This document shows, piece after piece, positions 11,793 to 23,500 of a stretch of DNA of 64,000 nt. A model generated the notes under the pieces. The model saw only the letters and a list, made by a program, of their open reading frames with translations, searched no databases and was not told the origin of the DNA. Source of the stretch: Sophora flavescens (taxonomy: Eukaryota; Streptophyta; Magnoliopsida; Fabales; Fabaceae); the NCBI GenBank assembly GCA_030762895.1, contig CM061066.1:7282047-7346046 (forward strand), in the 5' to 3' direction. Every line of letters starts with the position of its first letter. The first letter of the stretch is position 1. A program made the translations under genes and the position numbers.

Positions 11793-14090
11793 GCACAGTT
11801 CCAGCAGCAAATGGGACAGATTCAGGCCTCACAGACACAGTTTCAGCAGCAGACAAATGCCGGCATTCAAGATTTGAGGACCCAGATTGGACAGATGGCC
11901 ATATCCATGAATAACATACAGCAAGGTCAAGGGACAACCCAGCTGCCGGCACAGCCAGTGATAAATCCCAATGCATCCAATCCTAATGTGAGTGCCATAT
12001 CTCTGAGATCTGGAAAAGTTGTTGAGGCCACCTCTGGAAAAGATGAAGAAACTATTGAGGTAACTCCTGAGCCTACTGTTGAAGTTGAAGTTGAGAAAGT
12101 GTACAGACCACCAATCCCATTCCCACAAAGATTACAGAAAAATAAGAATATTGGTGGTGAAGACAAAGAAAGGGGGATTTTAGATGTGTTCAGAAAAGTA
12201 GCTGTGAATATTCCCCTTCTAGATGTGATCAAGCAGGTGCCCAAGTATGCCAAATTTCTGAAGGATCTATGCACCAACAAGAGGAAGATGAAGAATAATG
12301 AGAGGGTTGATTTGGGAAGAAATGTCTCAGCACTTATCCAGTCTAAGCCTGCACCAGAAAGAGTTGCTGTTTTAGCCCCTACTCAGGCATTACCACAGAA
12401 GTGCAAGGATCCAGGCACTTTCACTATTCCATGCACTATTGGGGACAGGAAATTTGAAAACTGCATGTTGGATTTGGGTGCCTCCATAAATGTCATGCCT
12501 ACCTCCATCTTTAACAACCTTGATCTTGGGCCTTTGCAGTATACAGGTCTCACCATCCAGTTAGCTAACAGGACCAGTGCCCAACCCATGGGAATGGTAG
12601 AAAGGCGACTTAATCCACTGATTCTGGATGTGGTGAAGAAAGAGGTGACTAAGCTTCTGCAGGCAGGTATTATATACCCCATCTCTGATAGTACTTGGGT
12701 AAGCCCGGTGCAAGTTGTACCAAAGAAGTCCGGTCTCACAGTAGTTAGGAATGATAATAATGAGCTTGTACCTACTAGAGTCCAGAATAGCTGGCGAGTC
12801 TGTATAGATTATAGGAAGTTGAACCAGGCCACCAGAAAGGATCACTTTCCTTTGCCGTTCATAGATCAGATGCTAGATCGGCTGGCTGGTAAATCTCATT
12901 ATTGCTTTCTTGATGGCTTTTCCGAGTATTTCCAGATCCATATTGCCCCTAAGGATCAGGAAAAGACCACTTTTACGTGCCCCTTCGGTACGTTTGCCTA
13001 TAGGAGGATGCCATTTGGCCTCTGTAATGCTCCTGGCACCTTCCAAAGATGCATGCTTAGCATTTTCTCTGAATTTATTGAAAATTGCATAGAGGTGTTC
13101 ATGGATGACTTCACTGTATATGGCTCCTCATTTGATGCATGTCTACATAGTCTGAGTTTAGTTCTACAAAGATGCATTGAGACTGATCTGATTTTGAATT
13201 ATGAGAAATGTCACTTTATGGTAGAACAGGGGATAGTTTTGGGTCATGTAATTTCTAAAGAGGGTATTTCAGTAGATCCTGCAAAAATTGATGTGATTTG
13301 TTCATTGCCTTACCCATCTTGCGTACGCGAGATCCGTTCTTTTCTTGGACATGCAGGTTTCTACAGGCGCTTTATAAAGGACTTCAGCAAGATAGCTCTG
13401 CCATTGTCAAACCTGCTGAAGAATGATGCCCTGTTCCATTTTGATGATCATTGCAAGGAGGCATTTGACTACCTGAAAAAAGCATTGACATCTACCCCCA
13501 TCATCCAGCCCCCAGACTGGACACTCCCTTTTGAAATTATGTGTGATGCTTCCAATTTTGCTGTGGGAGCGGTTCTGGCACAAAGGGTGGGCAAGGCTGC
13601 CCATGTAATTCATTATGCTTCTAGGACATTAGATGCTGCACAATCAAATTACACCACCACTGAGAAAGAACTGCTAGCTGTTGTATTTGCACTTGATAAG
13701 TTTAGGTCATATTTGCTAGGTTTTAGGGTTATTGTTTTCACTGACCATGCATCTCTGAAGTACCTATTAAAGAAACCAGAAGCTAAGCCAAGACTGATCC
13801 GGTGGATGCTTTTGCTCCAAGAATTCAATGTGGAGATCAAAGACAAGAGTGGAGCTGAAAATTTGGTAGCCGATCACTTGAGCCGAATAGCTAGGGATGA
13901 GGATCCTTCTCCCATCCAAGATGATTTCCCTGATGAGAGGCTTCTACATCTGTATGGGGTAACCCCCTGGTTTGCTGACATAGTTAACTTTCTTGTTGCT
14001 GGTGTTGTTCCTGCAGGTACAAGTAGACATAAGTTCCACAAGCTCAAGAGCGATGCAAAGTACTATGTGTGGGATGATCCCTACCTTTGA
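11793..14090 (+). pseudogene. pol: Athila pol part 1: protease remnant, reverse transcriptase, RNase H
   Basis: This is the same frame as gag. Counting from the first internal Met (11811), a protease active-site segment DLGASINVMP lies near residue 220. RT starts near residue 265 (RRLNPLIL), with VCIDYRKLN near 330, MPFGLCNAPGTFQ near 400 and the catalytic VFMDDF near 430. RNase H follows at 570-695 (CDASNFAVGAVLAQ, TTTEKELLAVVFALDKFRSY, FTDHASLKYL, ADHLSRI). The protease is abruptly fused to the RT: the stretch from the protease flap to the usual approach to RRLNP, roughly 150 residues in relatives, is missing without loss of frame. The RT palm also departs from the family's usual LDG-S-G-Y-N-Q pattern (here LDGFSEYFQI). 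The frame ends at TGA 14088-14090 in a conserved segment. It would not yield an active protease. Confidence 0.9.
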
Positions 14091-14657
14091 AAGTTTTGCA
14101 ATGATCAGGTGATTCGGAGGTGTGTCCCCGATCATGAGACAGAGTCCATTTTGCACTTCTCACATGCCTCTCAAGTTGGAGGACATTTTGGACCACAGAG
14201 GACAGCAAGAAAAGTCCTGGATTCTGGGTTCTACTGGCCCACAATTTTTAGATATTCCTATGAGGTATACAGGAATTGCAAAGAATGTCAAACAACAGGC
14301 CCTGCCATCACTCGTAGGAGTGAGATGCCTCAGCAGCCCATGCTTTTTTGTGAGGTTTTTGATGTGTGGGGGATTGATTTTATGGGTCCTTTCCCTCCTT
14401 CTTTTGGTTTTGTATATATGCTTTTGGCTGTAGACTATGTTTCAAAGTGGGTGGAAGCAATCCCCACTAGGACTAACGATGCTAAAGTTGTTTCCAAATT
14501 TGTTAGGTCCAACATTTTTTGCAGGTTTGGCATACCTAAGGCCATCAACAGTGACCAGGGCACTCACTTCTGCAATAGAACCATGGAAGCCTTACTCAGG
14601 AAATATGGGGTTGTACATAGAGTTTCCACTGCTTACCATCCCCAGACCAATGGCTAG
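14091..14657 (+). pseudogene. Athila integrase, zinc-binding domain and most of the catalytic core
   Basis: This continues the same frame after TGA 14088-14090. An HHCC zinc-binding domain lies near 14149-14300 (HFSHASQVGGHFGP then CKECQ). Catalytic Asp residues are visible in WGIDFMGPFPPS and INSDQGTHFCN. The frame is then interrupted by TAG at 14655-14657, directly ahead of the segment that carries the catalytic Glu. The interrupting codon sits in the highly conserved HPQTNG region, so it is a substitution and not a natural end. Confidence 0.9.
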
Positions 14658-15281
14658 GCTGAAATATCAAACAGGGAGATAAAGCAGATTCTAGAGAAGA
14701 TGGTGCAGCCGAATAGAAAGGAATGGAGCCGTCGTCTGGAAGACGCACTGTGGGCTCAGAGGACTGCTTTCAAGACACCTATAGGAATGTCCCCCTTTCG
14801 GCTTGTATTTGGTAAGGCATGTCACCTCCCGGTGGAAGTTGAGCATCGGGCATATTGGGCAGTAAAATGCTGTAACTTGGACATAAAGGAAGCTGGTGTT
14901 GAAAGAAAACTGCAGTTGCAGCAACTTGAGGAGCTTAGGCTAGAAGCCTATGAAAGCTCCAGGATTTATAAAGAGAAAACAAAACAATTTCATGATAGGA
15001 TGATTGTTAGAAAAGAATTTTCTGTGGGCCAGCTAGTCTTATTGTTTAACTCCCGCCTGAAATTGATGGCTGGGAAACTTAGGTCCAAATGGGATGGCCC
15101 CTTTGTTGTTACTAACGTTTTTCCTTATGGTGTAGTAGAGATTACACGTGCAGGTACCCACAAGCCATTCAAGGTTAACGGGCAGAGGCTGAAGCCATTC
15201 CATGGTGTGGATGCTGGTGTTCCTGTGGATGTTAATGTTGAGGAGCTCTCCTTGGAAGCTCCCACCTACACTGACACTTAA
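14658..15281 (+). pseudogene. Athila integrase, end of core and C-terminal domain
   Basis: In frame with everything upstream. It begins [14 protein letters not shown], where the Glu is the third acidic residue of the DDE triad, and continues through [20 protein letters not shown], typical of Athila/Tat integrases. The C-terminal part has [19 protein letters not shown] and ends with TAA near 15279-15281. No chromodomain is present, as expected for this lineage. Confidence 0.88.
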
Positions 15282-16711
15282 TCAGGGAGTTTCCTTTCCT
15301 TTCCCTCACTCTGTTTTTATAGTTCTTTTGTTCATTGGGGACAATGTATATTTTAAGTGTGGGGGAGGGAACTAGTTGTAGTTTTTCCTTTTCTTTTAAC
15401 AAAGCTCCTGAATAATTTGAGAAGCTCAGGAGTTGTTTTGAGTCTTTTGTTGGCAAGTTTATTGGATTTTGATTGATGTTGCACAGATTGATTGCATGAT
15501 TTATGTGATGATTCCCCCTAGGCTGAATTTTTTTTTTGTTTTTGAAAAGTGATTCCCATGTGAAATTGAAAACCGAACTTTGAGATTTTGTTATGATGGC
15601 ATGATTTATGATAAGTTTGGGGTGAAGGGAAACACACACTAGGGATAGAATCTCTGTCAAACAATTTGCAAAAATGTCCAGGTGAGGTTTTGAGCCTCCA
15701 ACATGTTTTTGACTGTGTGAAAATCACTTTTTAAGTTGCACTTTCCTGAATTTGCTTGAATCTCTTTTTGGTTTGCATGATTATGTGTTTGCTTCAGATG
15801 ATTTTGGCATTTTCTTTGTAAATAGCTACTTAGCCTAAAATAACCATCCCTAATGCATGTTCCTTAGTTAGCCCCATTGAGCCTGATTAGCCTGTTAATT
15901 CTTGATAACCTAATGTTATAAGCCCAAAATCTGGAAAAACCATGTTAACCCGATCTTAGGATTAGGAGAGCATGGAATCTTAGAAAAAGAAAATGGGTGC
16001 AAGAAACTAAATTTGGGGTGGCTGCAAGGTGTAATATGTTGTTTGGGAGTGAAAAAAAAAAAAAGAAAAGTGTAAAAATGTTAAAAATACAAATATTTGA
16101 ATAAAAAGGCTGTAGTCACCCAAGGCAATTGAAAAGATGAATGAGAAAAGGAACTTGAGTGGAATTTCAATGTTTTGAAGTGTAAAAAGTTTCATGCTCT
16201 CTTAGTTCCTAGGGACTTCAGCTAGTACCTTTGTATATCCTACCCTTAGCCAGGCCCCATTACAACCCATAAAAGACCTTTTGATGTTGCATGCATGTTT
16301 TCTGTGGGAATCATTTGGAGATGAAAATCAAATTTATGGGAAGTGTTCTTGAAAGTGAAACTGAGTGCAAAGTTGATAACCTGACACAAACTGAGCGATT
16401 GAGTGAACACTAAATGCCCTTGTGAGGAAGGCAGTTGTTTGGAATTGATGATCTCCCTCTTGTGTGTAACCTGGATCCCCTGCTTAGATTGATGATTGTT
16501 TGAATGATGAAATTCTCAATTGTTTAGAATGAATGATTGTGGGGATTGCTTTGCTTGAAAGGGGGGACATTGAAGGGAAAATTATTTTGATGTATTGCTT
16601 GAATTTGTGCAAGGTTGATTGAATCTTTTAAAGCTTGCCAGGTCTTGAGTTTTTTTGATTTTTGAGTCTTAGTTTGCTTGGGGACAAGCAAAGTTTAAGT
16701 TTGGGGTATTT
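15282..16711 (+). other. Athila 3' spacer, no env-like frame, polypurine tract
   Basis: A 1.4-kb stretch without any usable reading frame occupies the place of the env-like gene in autonomous Athila elements. A purine-rich TTAAGTGTGGGGGAGGGAAC near 15353-15372 may be an internal polypurine tract. The terminal tract is the AAGTTTAAGTTTGGGGTA segment at 16691-16708, just before the 3' LTR. Confidence 0.7.
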
Positions 16712-18032
16712 TGATAAGCCTCTGACTCATCTAGTTTTATGGCTAGTATGACCAGGGTTTTGTGCAAATTATATCCTATTTTCACCCAAATTAGATTATA
16801 TTGTCCTCAAGCAAGGTTTTGAGTCTCTAAAGTAGTTTTAGGTTAATTTAGCCAGTTTTGAGTCAAATAATACACTTATAGCTGTGTTTTTGTTTTCAGG
16901 CTAAGTGGAAGTCAAAAGAATAAAGAAACAGGGGATTCGCCCCGCGAACATCTCTTCGCCTCGCGACCCCGAAGGCTGACTGTTCCAGGAAAATGCAAGG
17001 TTTCTGTGTCGCCTCGCGAATAAGATCTCGCCCCGTGAGTCACCCAGCCCAGAAAGTCAGAGACTATCACGGCTTACCCATGTTGAAGGTCACGGCTGTG
17101 GCAGTTTCGAAGTTGAAGAGTCTCGCCTCGCGAGCATTCATTCGCCTCGCGAGCCTGGAAGTCAGAAAGCATCACGGTTAGGCCCTGATTCTCTTCACGG
17201 GCGTAATAAGAAGACTCTTCATTTCTTTGCCCCGCGAAGGTGTGTTCGCCTCGCTAGAATACCAAAGGTTGCAGACTGTTCACAAGATTCGCGTCGCGAG
17301 AGAGGCTTCGCCTCGCGAGAGGGAAAAAATTCCTGGATGTAATAAATAGCTGTCTGGGCAGATTATGAACAACTTTTGCTTCTCCATAGTTTTACATATT
17401 TTTCTGTGTTTCGTTTTTGTCATGGAGAACTAATTTATTAGATTAGTCTACTGTATGAGAATTCCATATACTTGAGGTTTTGTAATTCCTATTTTGATTG
17501 CTTTTCCCTTTTCAATACCATATTATACATTTCTGTTTGTTATTTCAGGAGTGTGTAGTGTTGTATTGATTCGTTTCAGTGATGTTATGTTCCTATACTA
17601 AATCGCGTTTGTTATTTCGCGTGTGTTCATTCATGTTCGTTAGTTCATGAGGGCTTAACCCCGTTTGTTATTTCGGGAATAGGAATATATATCCGTAGTA
17701 GCGATTGCGTTGTTAATTGTTGCTACAACTGAAAGGGGATTAGAAATTTCTTAGGGCTTGGGATTACATGAACCAATGATAGTTGGGAATTCGAGAACAG
17801 TAGATTAATCGTTGTTTGCTATTTGATAATCTCTTTGAACTGCCCTGTTTTTATTGCTCTGTTTTCATTGTTTTAGTTTCTTTGATTGCATCCAAACAAA
17901 CCCCCCCCAAAACTGATTTTTGTGAAAAATAACACTTTAAGAGTCCTTGTGAGACGACATCCGAGTTGTCGCCCTAAACTACAGTTTTAAAACCTGCTCG
18001 TTCTTTTTGGCGCGTGCGCGACAACGCGACCA
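16712..18032 (+). repeat. Athila 3' LTR (1321 bp)
   Basis: Starts TGATAAGCC after the polypurine tract and ends GCGACCA. The end is fixed by identity to the 5' LTR tail. It contains the CG-rich motif array at 16936-17319 and two related GAAGTCAGAAAGCATCACGG-type words (about 17055 and 17158). Confidence 0.92.
16936..17319. repeat. Ten CG-rich TTCGCCTCGCGA motifs in five pairs
   Basis: Copies of the 12-14 bp motif TTCGCCTCGCGA(G), some with one or two changes, start at about 16936/16954, 17008/17027, 17121/17141, 17227/17245 and 17288/17307. Within each pair the starts are 18-20 bp apart; between pairs spacing varies. The core TCGCGA is a perfect palindrome. The surrounding LTR is AT-rich, so the array stands out strongly. 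Confidence 0.9.
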
Positions 18033-18679
18033 ATGTGCTTGTAAGGGATTCTACTGATATGATACCCTAAACTGTGTTTTAATAACTTTGATGCAAGACA
18101 TATGCGTGTATGTATTTATTATATAAGGTGTGATACTTTAATTTGCAGAAGTTATATGATTATTAAGTTTTAATTTTTAAGTATTTTCGGAATATACGTT
18201 TAATGTTAATACGTGATTAAGTAAATAATTAATAAGATTTTAATCTAATAATACAATGGGACACAACGGGTTATCTCAAGAGTTCATAACACCATCACAT
18301 ATGTGAATAATAACATAAAGCATCTAACCAAAATTAAATTACCATCATTCAACAATGAAAAAAAAGACCGAGGGCACAATGTCATAAACATCCATGGTCA
18401 TAAGTAGTTAAGTCCTAACCAGTTAAACTAGTCATTCAAGACATAACAAGTCTTAGAACATTGCAAAATAAGAGTACAAACCAAGTTCGTGAACTAGAAT
18501 CTAAACAACACAAGATGAAAAACATAGAAAACAAGATAATGCTATCAATCCAAAAAGTTATCCCCAGGTGCTGCAGGCATATAAGTCGGAGCAACAAAAT
18601 CATCTTGTGAAGAGTTGTCACATTGTTGCTCAAGCGTGGTAAGACGTGTCTCAATAGCACCAAAGTGCTCTCGCATCAC
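18033..18679. other. AT-rich sequence after the Athila element
   Basis: No gene is recognised from 18033 to 18430. From about 18430 to 18680 the minus strand probably continues the tail of the transposon-protein relic, but stops and loss of similarity prevent a confident reading. Confidence 0.5.
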
Positions 18680-19467
18680 TAGTGCATCTCCCGTATCTCA
18701 ATGAATACCCGCTCCCAAGGCTCAACCTCAACACTCGAGGCTGCAGCTTGTTTCCCCGTAAAATCTCTCTGTGCAGCTTCCTTAAGCCTTCAGTCCAATT
18801 CTCCAAGCGACATATTTGGGGTCCATTCTTCATTGAAGATGGAGCCAAGGTGGACATAACACCAAACACCATCTACTTGCTGCATTGACATGTGATTAAT
18901 GGAACCAGCAGTGAATAATGTGAGATTTTTGTTTTGATCTTTGATTTATCCCTGCAATGGAATATTGAAGTGTTCCAAAATCCTAGTGACATGTGGAGCG
19001 TATGGTAGTTTGCTCCCATTCTTTATTTTGGCTTCATGCATATGATATGCAACAAGATGTGCCCAATTAACTCACTTTTGACTTTTGATAATCTATATTG
19101 CCAGGATTTGTTTTTGGTTAAATCTATTTTGAACAGTGAGTGATTGAGCGAGAACAGGTTTGGTGAAACGAGCCTCTAAGTGCCTGAATCTCTCAAGTAT
19201 CTTATCAGAATCAAAATCAGTCCAATGCTCTGGGGTTTAAAGCCTCTTGACTTTAGACACTAAAGTACCAACACCTTCCATAAATCTGAGATTAGTATAA
19301 AAGGCTTTGACTGGTTCCTCATAATAGGGTCCTTTGAATTTCATAATGTCAATGAGGTCTAAATCTACCAGTTTGTCTAAAAAATGGATGACCTCTCGAC
19401 AATCCACGATAGACCAGGGTTCGAACTGAGTAGATGGCATTGATGAGGCTATAAACTCATCCCCCAT
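18680..19467 (-). pseudogene. Plant transposon-protein relic, copy B
   Basis: One minus-strand frame can be followed for over 260 codons across several stops. It starts MGDEFIASSMPSTQFEPW, passes GPYYEEPVKAFYTNLRF, then EHWTDFDSDKILERFRHLEA, then VNWAHLVAYHMHEAKIKNGS, LPYAPHVTRILEHFNIPLQ, and finally WTPNMSLGELD and EPWERVFIEIREMH. In-frame stops occur after VKRL, after QILAI, before VNWAHL, after PLQG and later. The segment with HMheakk..LPYa..vtrIlehF fits the plant 'putative transposon protein' family (Transposase_32 as I recall it); mechanism unknown. Keeping one frame through many nonsense codons with no frameshift means decay mainly by substitution. Confidence 0.65.
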
Positions 19468-20105
19468 CTACCCCAGTCCATAAACATACCCTTTTTTGTT
19501 CTTCGTTCTTCCCTCTAGCCGCCTTCGAGAAGAGGGCATCGTCACAAACAACAAATCGCTCTTTCCCTTTATTACCAGCCTCTTCTAGGAGGCGATGAAA
19601 CATATCCTACATAATTCACAAACATTAGCGCTTTTGCAATTATTATTAAAAATAATAAATAAGAAAATGAAATAATCACTACTACAGAAAAGGGCTTCAA
19701 TAGTGTTTTTTTTGCGTTTAGTAGCGCTTCAAAGCACTATCTATTCATCCGCTCCTAAATGTGGGAGAGATTCAATAGCGCTTAAAAAAACGCTACTGAA
19801 AGTATGAATAGATAACGCTTCCTTGAGAAAGCGTTGTCTAAAGTTGGTAATAAGACAATCTATTACATACTTTAGACAGTGATTTCTCAAGGAAGCACTG
19901 TCCTAAGTTTGCAATAGATAGCGCTTTCTCAAGGAAGCGCTCTTTATTTGTCACTTTAGGCAACGTTTTTCAAGAAAACGCTACCTATCCCCCCCCTTTT
20001 TCATTATTCACTGTTTTTCTATATTTCCCACCTGCACAACCGTCCATCATCAATTCACAGTAACACTGCATTTAGGTACATCACACACATACACAATATT
20101 GGTAA

Positions 20106-20107
<2 letters not shown>

Positions 20108-20176
<69 letters not shown>
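20108..20176. repeat. TA dinucleotide microsatellite, copy B
   Basis: About 34 uninterrupted TA units, aligned with 906-966 in copy A but longer. Confidence 0.98.
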
Positions 20177-20180
<4 letters not shown>

Positions 20181-20530
20181 AAACCAAATATCAAAATCGT
20201 ACATATATAACCTATTAATTAAGTAATATACTTTAACACAATTCACAGTAACGCTTACACATAACCAATTTTATTATTTAAGTTCATAAACCAAAAGATC
20301 GCTAACCTACATTAGATAATAACTATGCATACTAATAATGTGTACAAGCTAATCAACACACTAGTAATTATAAACAATTTGTGCATGCTGCTTCCATCTT
20401 CTGCTTGATCGCACAAAGTCTTTGTTGTCGGCCTGCATAAGATACACATACAGATCACTTGCACATACATACAAGTCTAATAATATAGGAGAGATACTAG
20501 CTAGCATAATATCAGAATATGTTGTACCCT

Positions 20531-23500
20531 TTAATTGTTGATAAATTTCATAACCACATAACGACACCACTCGTCTTTAAGTTTAGTAAGTTGATCGTCG
20601 GAGTATGTGATGCATTTACATTCAGGAAAATACTTCAAAATGAAAATTAAATCAAATTAGAATGACTAAATCTGAGTTATTAAATAATATAAGCTAGAAC
20701 TGAAATTAAATACCGTGGTTGGGATTTGTATTTGGTTTTGAATGGTGATATCCTTGATAAATTTCAGAACGTAGTAGCCATAGTCGTTGTCATTCGGTTG
20801 ACGGGGACACTATAAAACCAAACATAATAAATTAATTCTTTTAATTTTTTAATTTAAATTAAAAAACTGCATAAGGATTTTCGCAAATACCATTATAGAT
20901 ATCCATTTAGTCGTCCTGGATGATTTAGAAATTCGGGACTTGCCTCCATGTAATCCTCGATGAATTAGCAAAGCCCTGAGTGCAAAATCAAACAATTTCA
21001 TTGAAGTAAAGGTTTCGAACCATCATATATATGAAGATAACAATAAATGCATATATATATATACTTACTGATTGTACGTATCCCTCATTTTTTTGTGATT
21101 GTTAAAATGCATATGCAAGAGATCTAAATAGTACACTGTGTCCTCTTTGATCACTAACAATACCCAATGACCTCTACAAAAATGTGGTCAGTTAGGAAAT
21201 CTTAAGCAGCTAATCACATTTCATAAAAGTTACTATCGTTAATTAAATTAAATGACTCACACTACATTGCAAGGTGACAAAAACAAGGTCTCATCCCCTG
21301 GCTTTGCCAATGCCAAGCGTTCAGCTATATACTCTTTTATTTCCACAGAGTCAAAGTGCATATGTGTTCGCTGTGGGCATAGAAACACAAACCTCCGAGT
21401 CCGTTCTTCTGGAATCAGTATCTCACGGTACAAGTACCTTAAATTAAAACATGTATACAATGAAATGAAAAAGAGAAAAACTGAAAATGAAAAAGCAGGA
21501 CAAAGTTTGATGTAGTTGTATAGGTTGTATACTTCAAAGTTGTATAGGTTGTATACTTCAAAGTTTGATGCAGTACCTGAGATATATGCTAATAACAGTA
21601 TGTGATAACCATTCATGATTAAGAATTTCTCCAATCTCGGAACCTTCACCACCGAGCTCTAATGTGTTCTCATAACCCAGAATTTATGGCTCCATTGATA
21701 TGACAATGTTTCCTCTATCTACCATCCTTGTTAACACATGGACTCTAAGAAAAGTTATAAAATATGCACTACCATGAGTTATAGGAGGCTGAGAAGGCTG
21801 ATGTTTGCTCTTGTTCTTTAATGGTGATGTAACTGACCCTTTTGTTTGCTCCTTGCCAACTATCGGAGGTCTAGGGGAAGGTTGGGGTTTGCCCACATTA
21901 TGGCCCACATTCTTGCTAGCTTTGTGCTCTGGCACTTTGCCCTTGTCCTTGACTTTGGATTTTGCGGGTATCTACATTTTTTTCATTGCAACACATTAAT
22001 TAGTTAGTGACCACTTAATTTAATAAATATATGCAGTAAATGATAATGGATCACTTACAACTACGAAGTGGCTTGACCATGCCACATAGGTACCTATTGC
22101 TTGTTCCACTGTCATCACATATGCATTCACAAGTGGTACAGGCAATGGTGCATCGCCCTCAATTGCAAACTCAACCACAACTTTTACATGACCTGCAGGT
22201 ATTGGTAGGTTGCGCAGTGTGCCACCTGATTCGTTATAGATTGTCCCCCTAGCGACCAAGCGATGAGTTGGGCTTGCCAAATATAGGTTGCACATATTAT
22301 TGCCCTAAACCAATGATAAACAAAAATATTAATATGTAAATTGTCAATCCAATATGTATAGGTAAAGAAAGCGATTAATATAATGATTATTGCCTCGGGT
22401 GGCACAAGAGTGCAACTATCTCTGGCACTATATGGGGTAGGGGTAGGGTTAGGGGAAGGTAAATCAGGCTCATGCCCCTCCACTGGTTCCTTGTCCTGCT
22501 TGCTGTTTTTCAATTCCTAGACTTCTTTAAACAGTTGGGTGACCATCCTCCTCAACTCTATTGTTTCTTCTTGTTTTGCACGCTTTCGTGATTTGAAGAT
22601 AGTTTTCTAAGTGACACCAAAACCCACACCCCTATAGCGATCAGAATACTCTCTGGAAGGTAAGGCTTGGGCTAGGATATCTTCACGACCACCACAATCT
22701 GTTATCTCCCCCTATGATACAGCCTGTGTTAGGCTCTCCTGAAACACATATTATTGACAAAGATGTTAAACATAATTATCATAAGAAAATTACAAATAAA
22801 AATGTTAATTAATGCTATCATACTTACAATTCTTGCAGCCACTTCCCTAGTGGGGGATGGTCAATCACACCCTCCTCGTTTTTACGGCCTTCCATCCACA
22901 AAATATGACGTTCAATTGAATCAACTTCTGGATCTCCACCCGCCTCCAACAGCTGTACATTTAAACAAACAAATTAAAATTCATCATCTTACTACGAAAA
23001 AAACCAAAACGTGTTAAATAAACCAAGTTATAATTATGGATATTATAAATACCATATCTTCGTCAATGCCAGCATACCCCTTAACCCCTCCTTTGAAAGT
23101 CTAGTCAGGTTCTAACGCTCTCTGCCGATTTTCTTCGCTTATTCTCTATATAGACACAGAAATATATCAATCTGACCTTTGTCACACTCAAAAGGTCTGA
23201 ACTATGAATAGTTACATGCAGTGCTAGTAAATGTGTATAATCAGAAAGGCATATAATTAATAACACAAAGACTGAGTGTTGAATATTCACATTGCACATG
23301 TACAGTGGGTTCGTTCCCCAGCACTTTCTTCATGCAAGTTGTACAAGTTAATAATGATAATGCTTTTCTTAATTAATATTCCTTTCAATCACTTTGTAGT
23401 TCTTGTTTCCTTGATTATCAAGTCTAATAAATGCATAGGATCAAACTTTTCTTATTTTAAAATTGTAACATTTCTTAAAAGCCAAACAAACCAGCATGTT

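Larger units (their letters stand above)
10325..18032 (+). mobile_element. Athila-like Ty3/gypsy LTR retrotransposon
   Basis: Order: 5' LTR tail (10325-10431), Asp-tRNA-type primer site (10437-10454), pyrimidine-rich leader, gag, protease, RT, RNase H, integrase, long non-coding spacer, polypurine tract and 3' LTR (16712-18032). The Gag and Pol sequence style (APDVNYDGLCI, FELKSGFIHLLPKFNGLAGE, VFMDDF) and the primer site indicate the Athila lineage. No env-like frame is present downstream of integrase. The visible 107 bp of the two LTRs differ at 2 positions. The base run after the element is ATGTG; its duplicate cannot be checked because of the gap. Protein-level damage is limited to three nonsense codons and one in-frame deletion. 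Confidence 0.92.
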
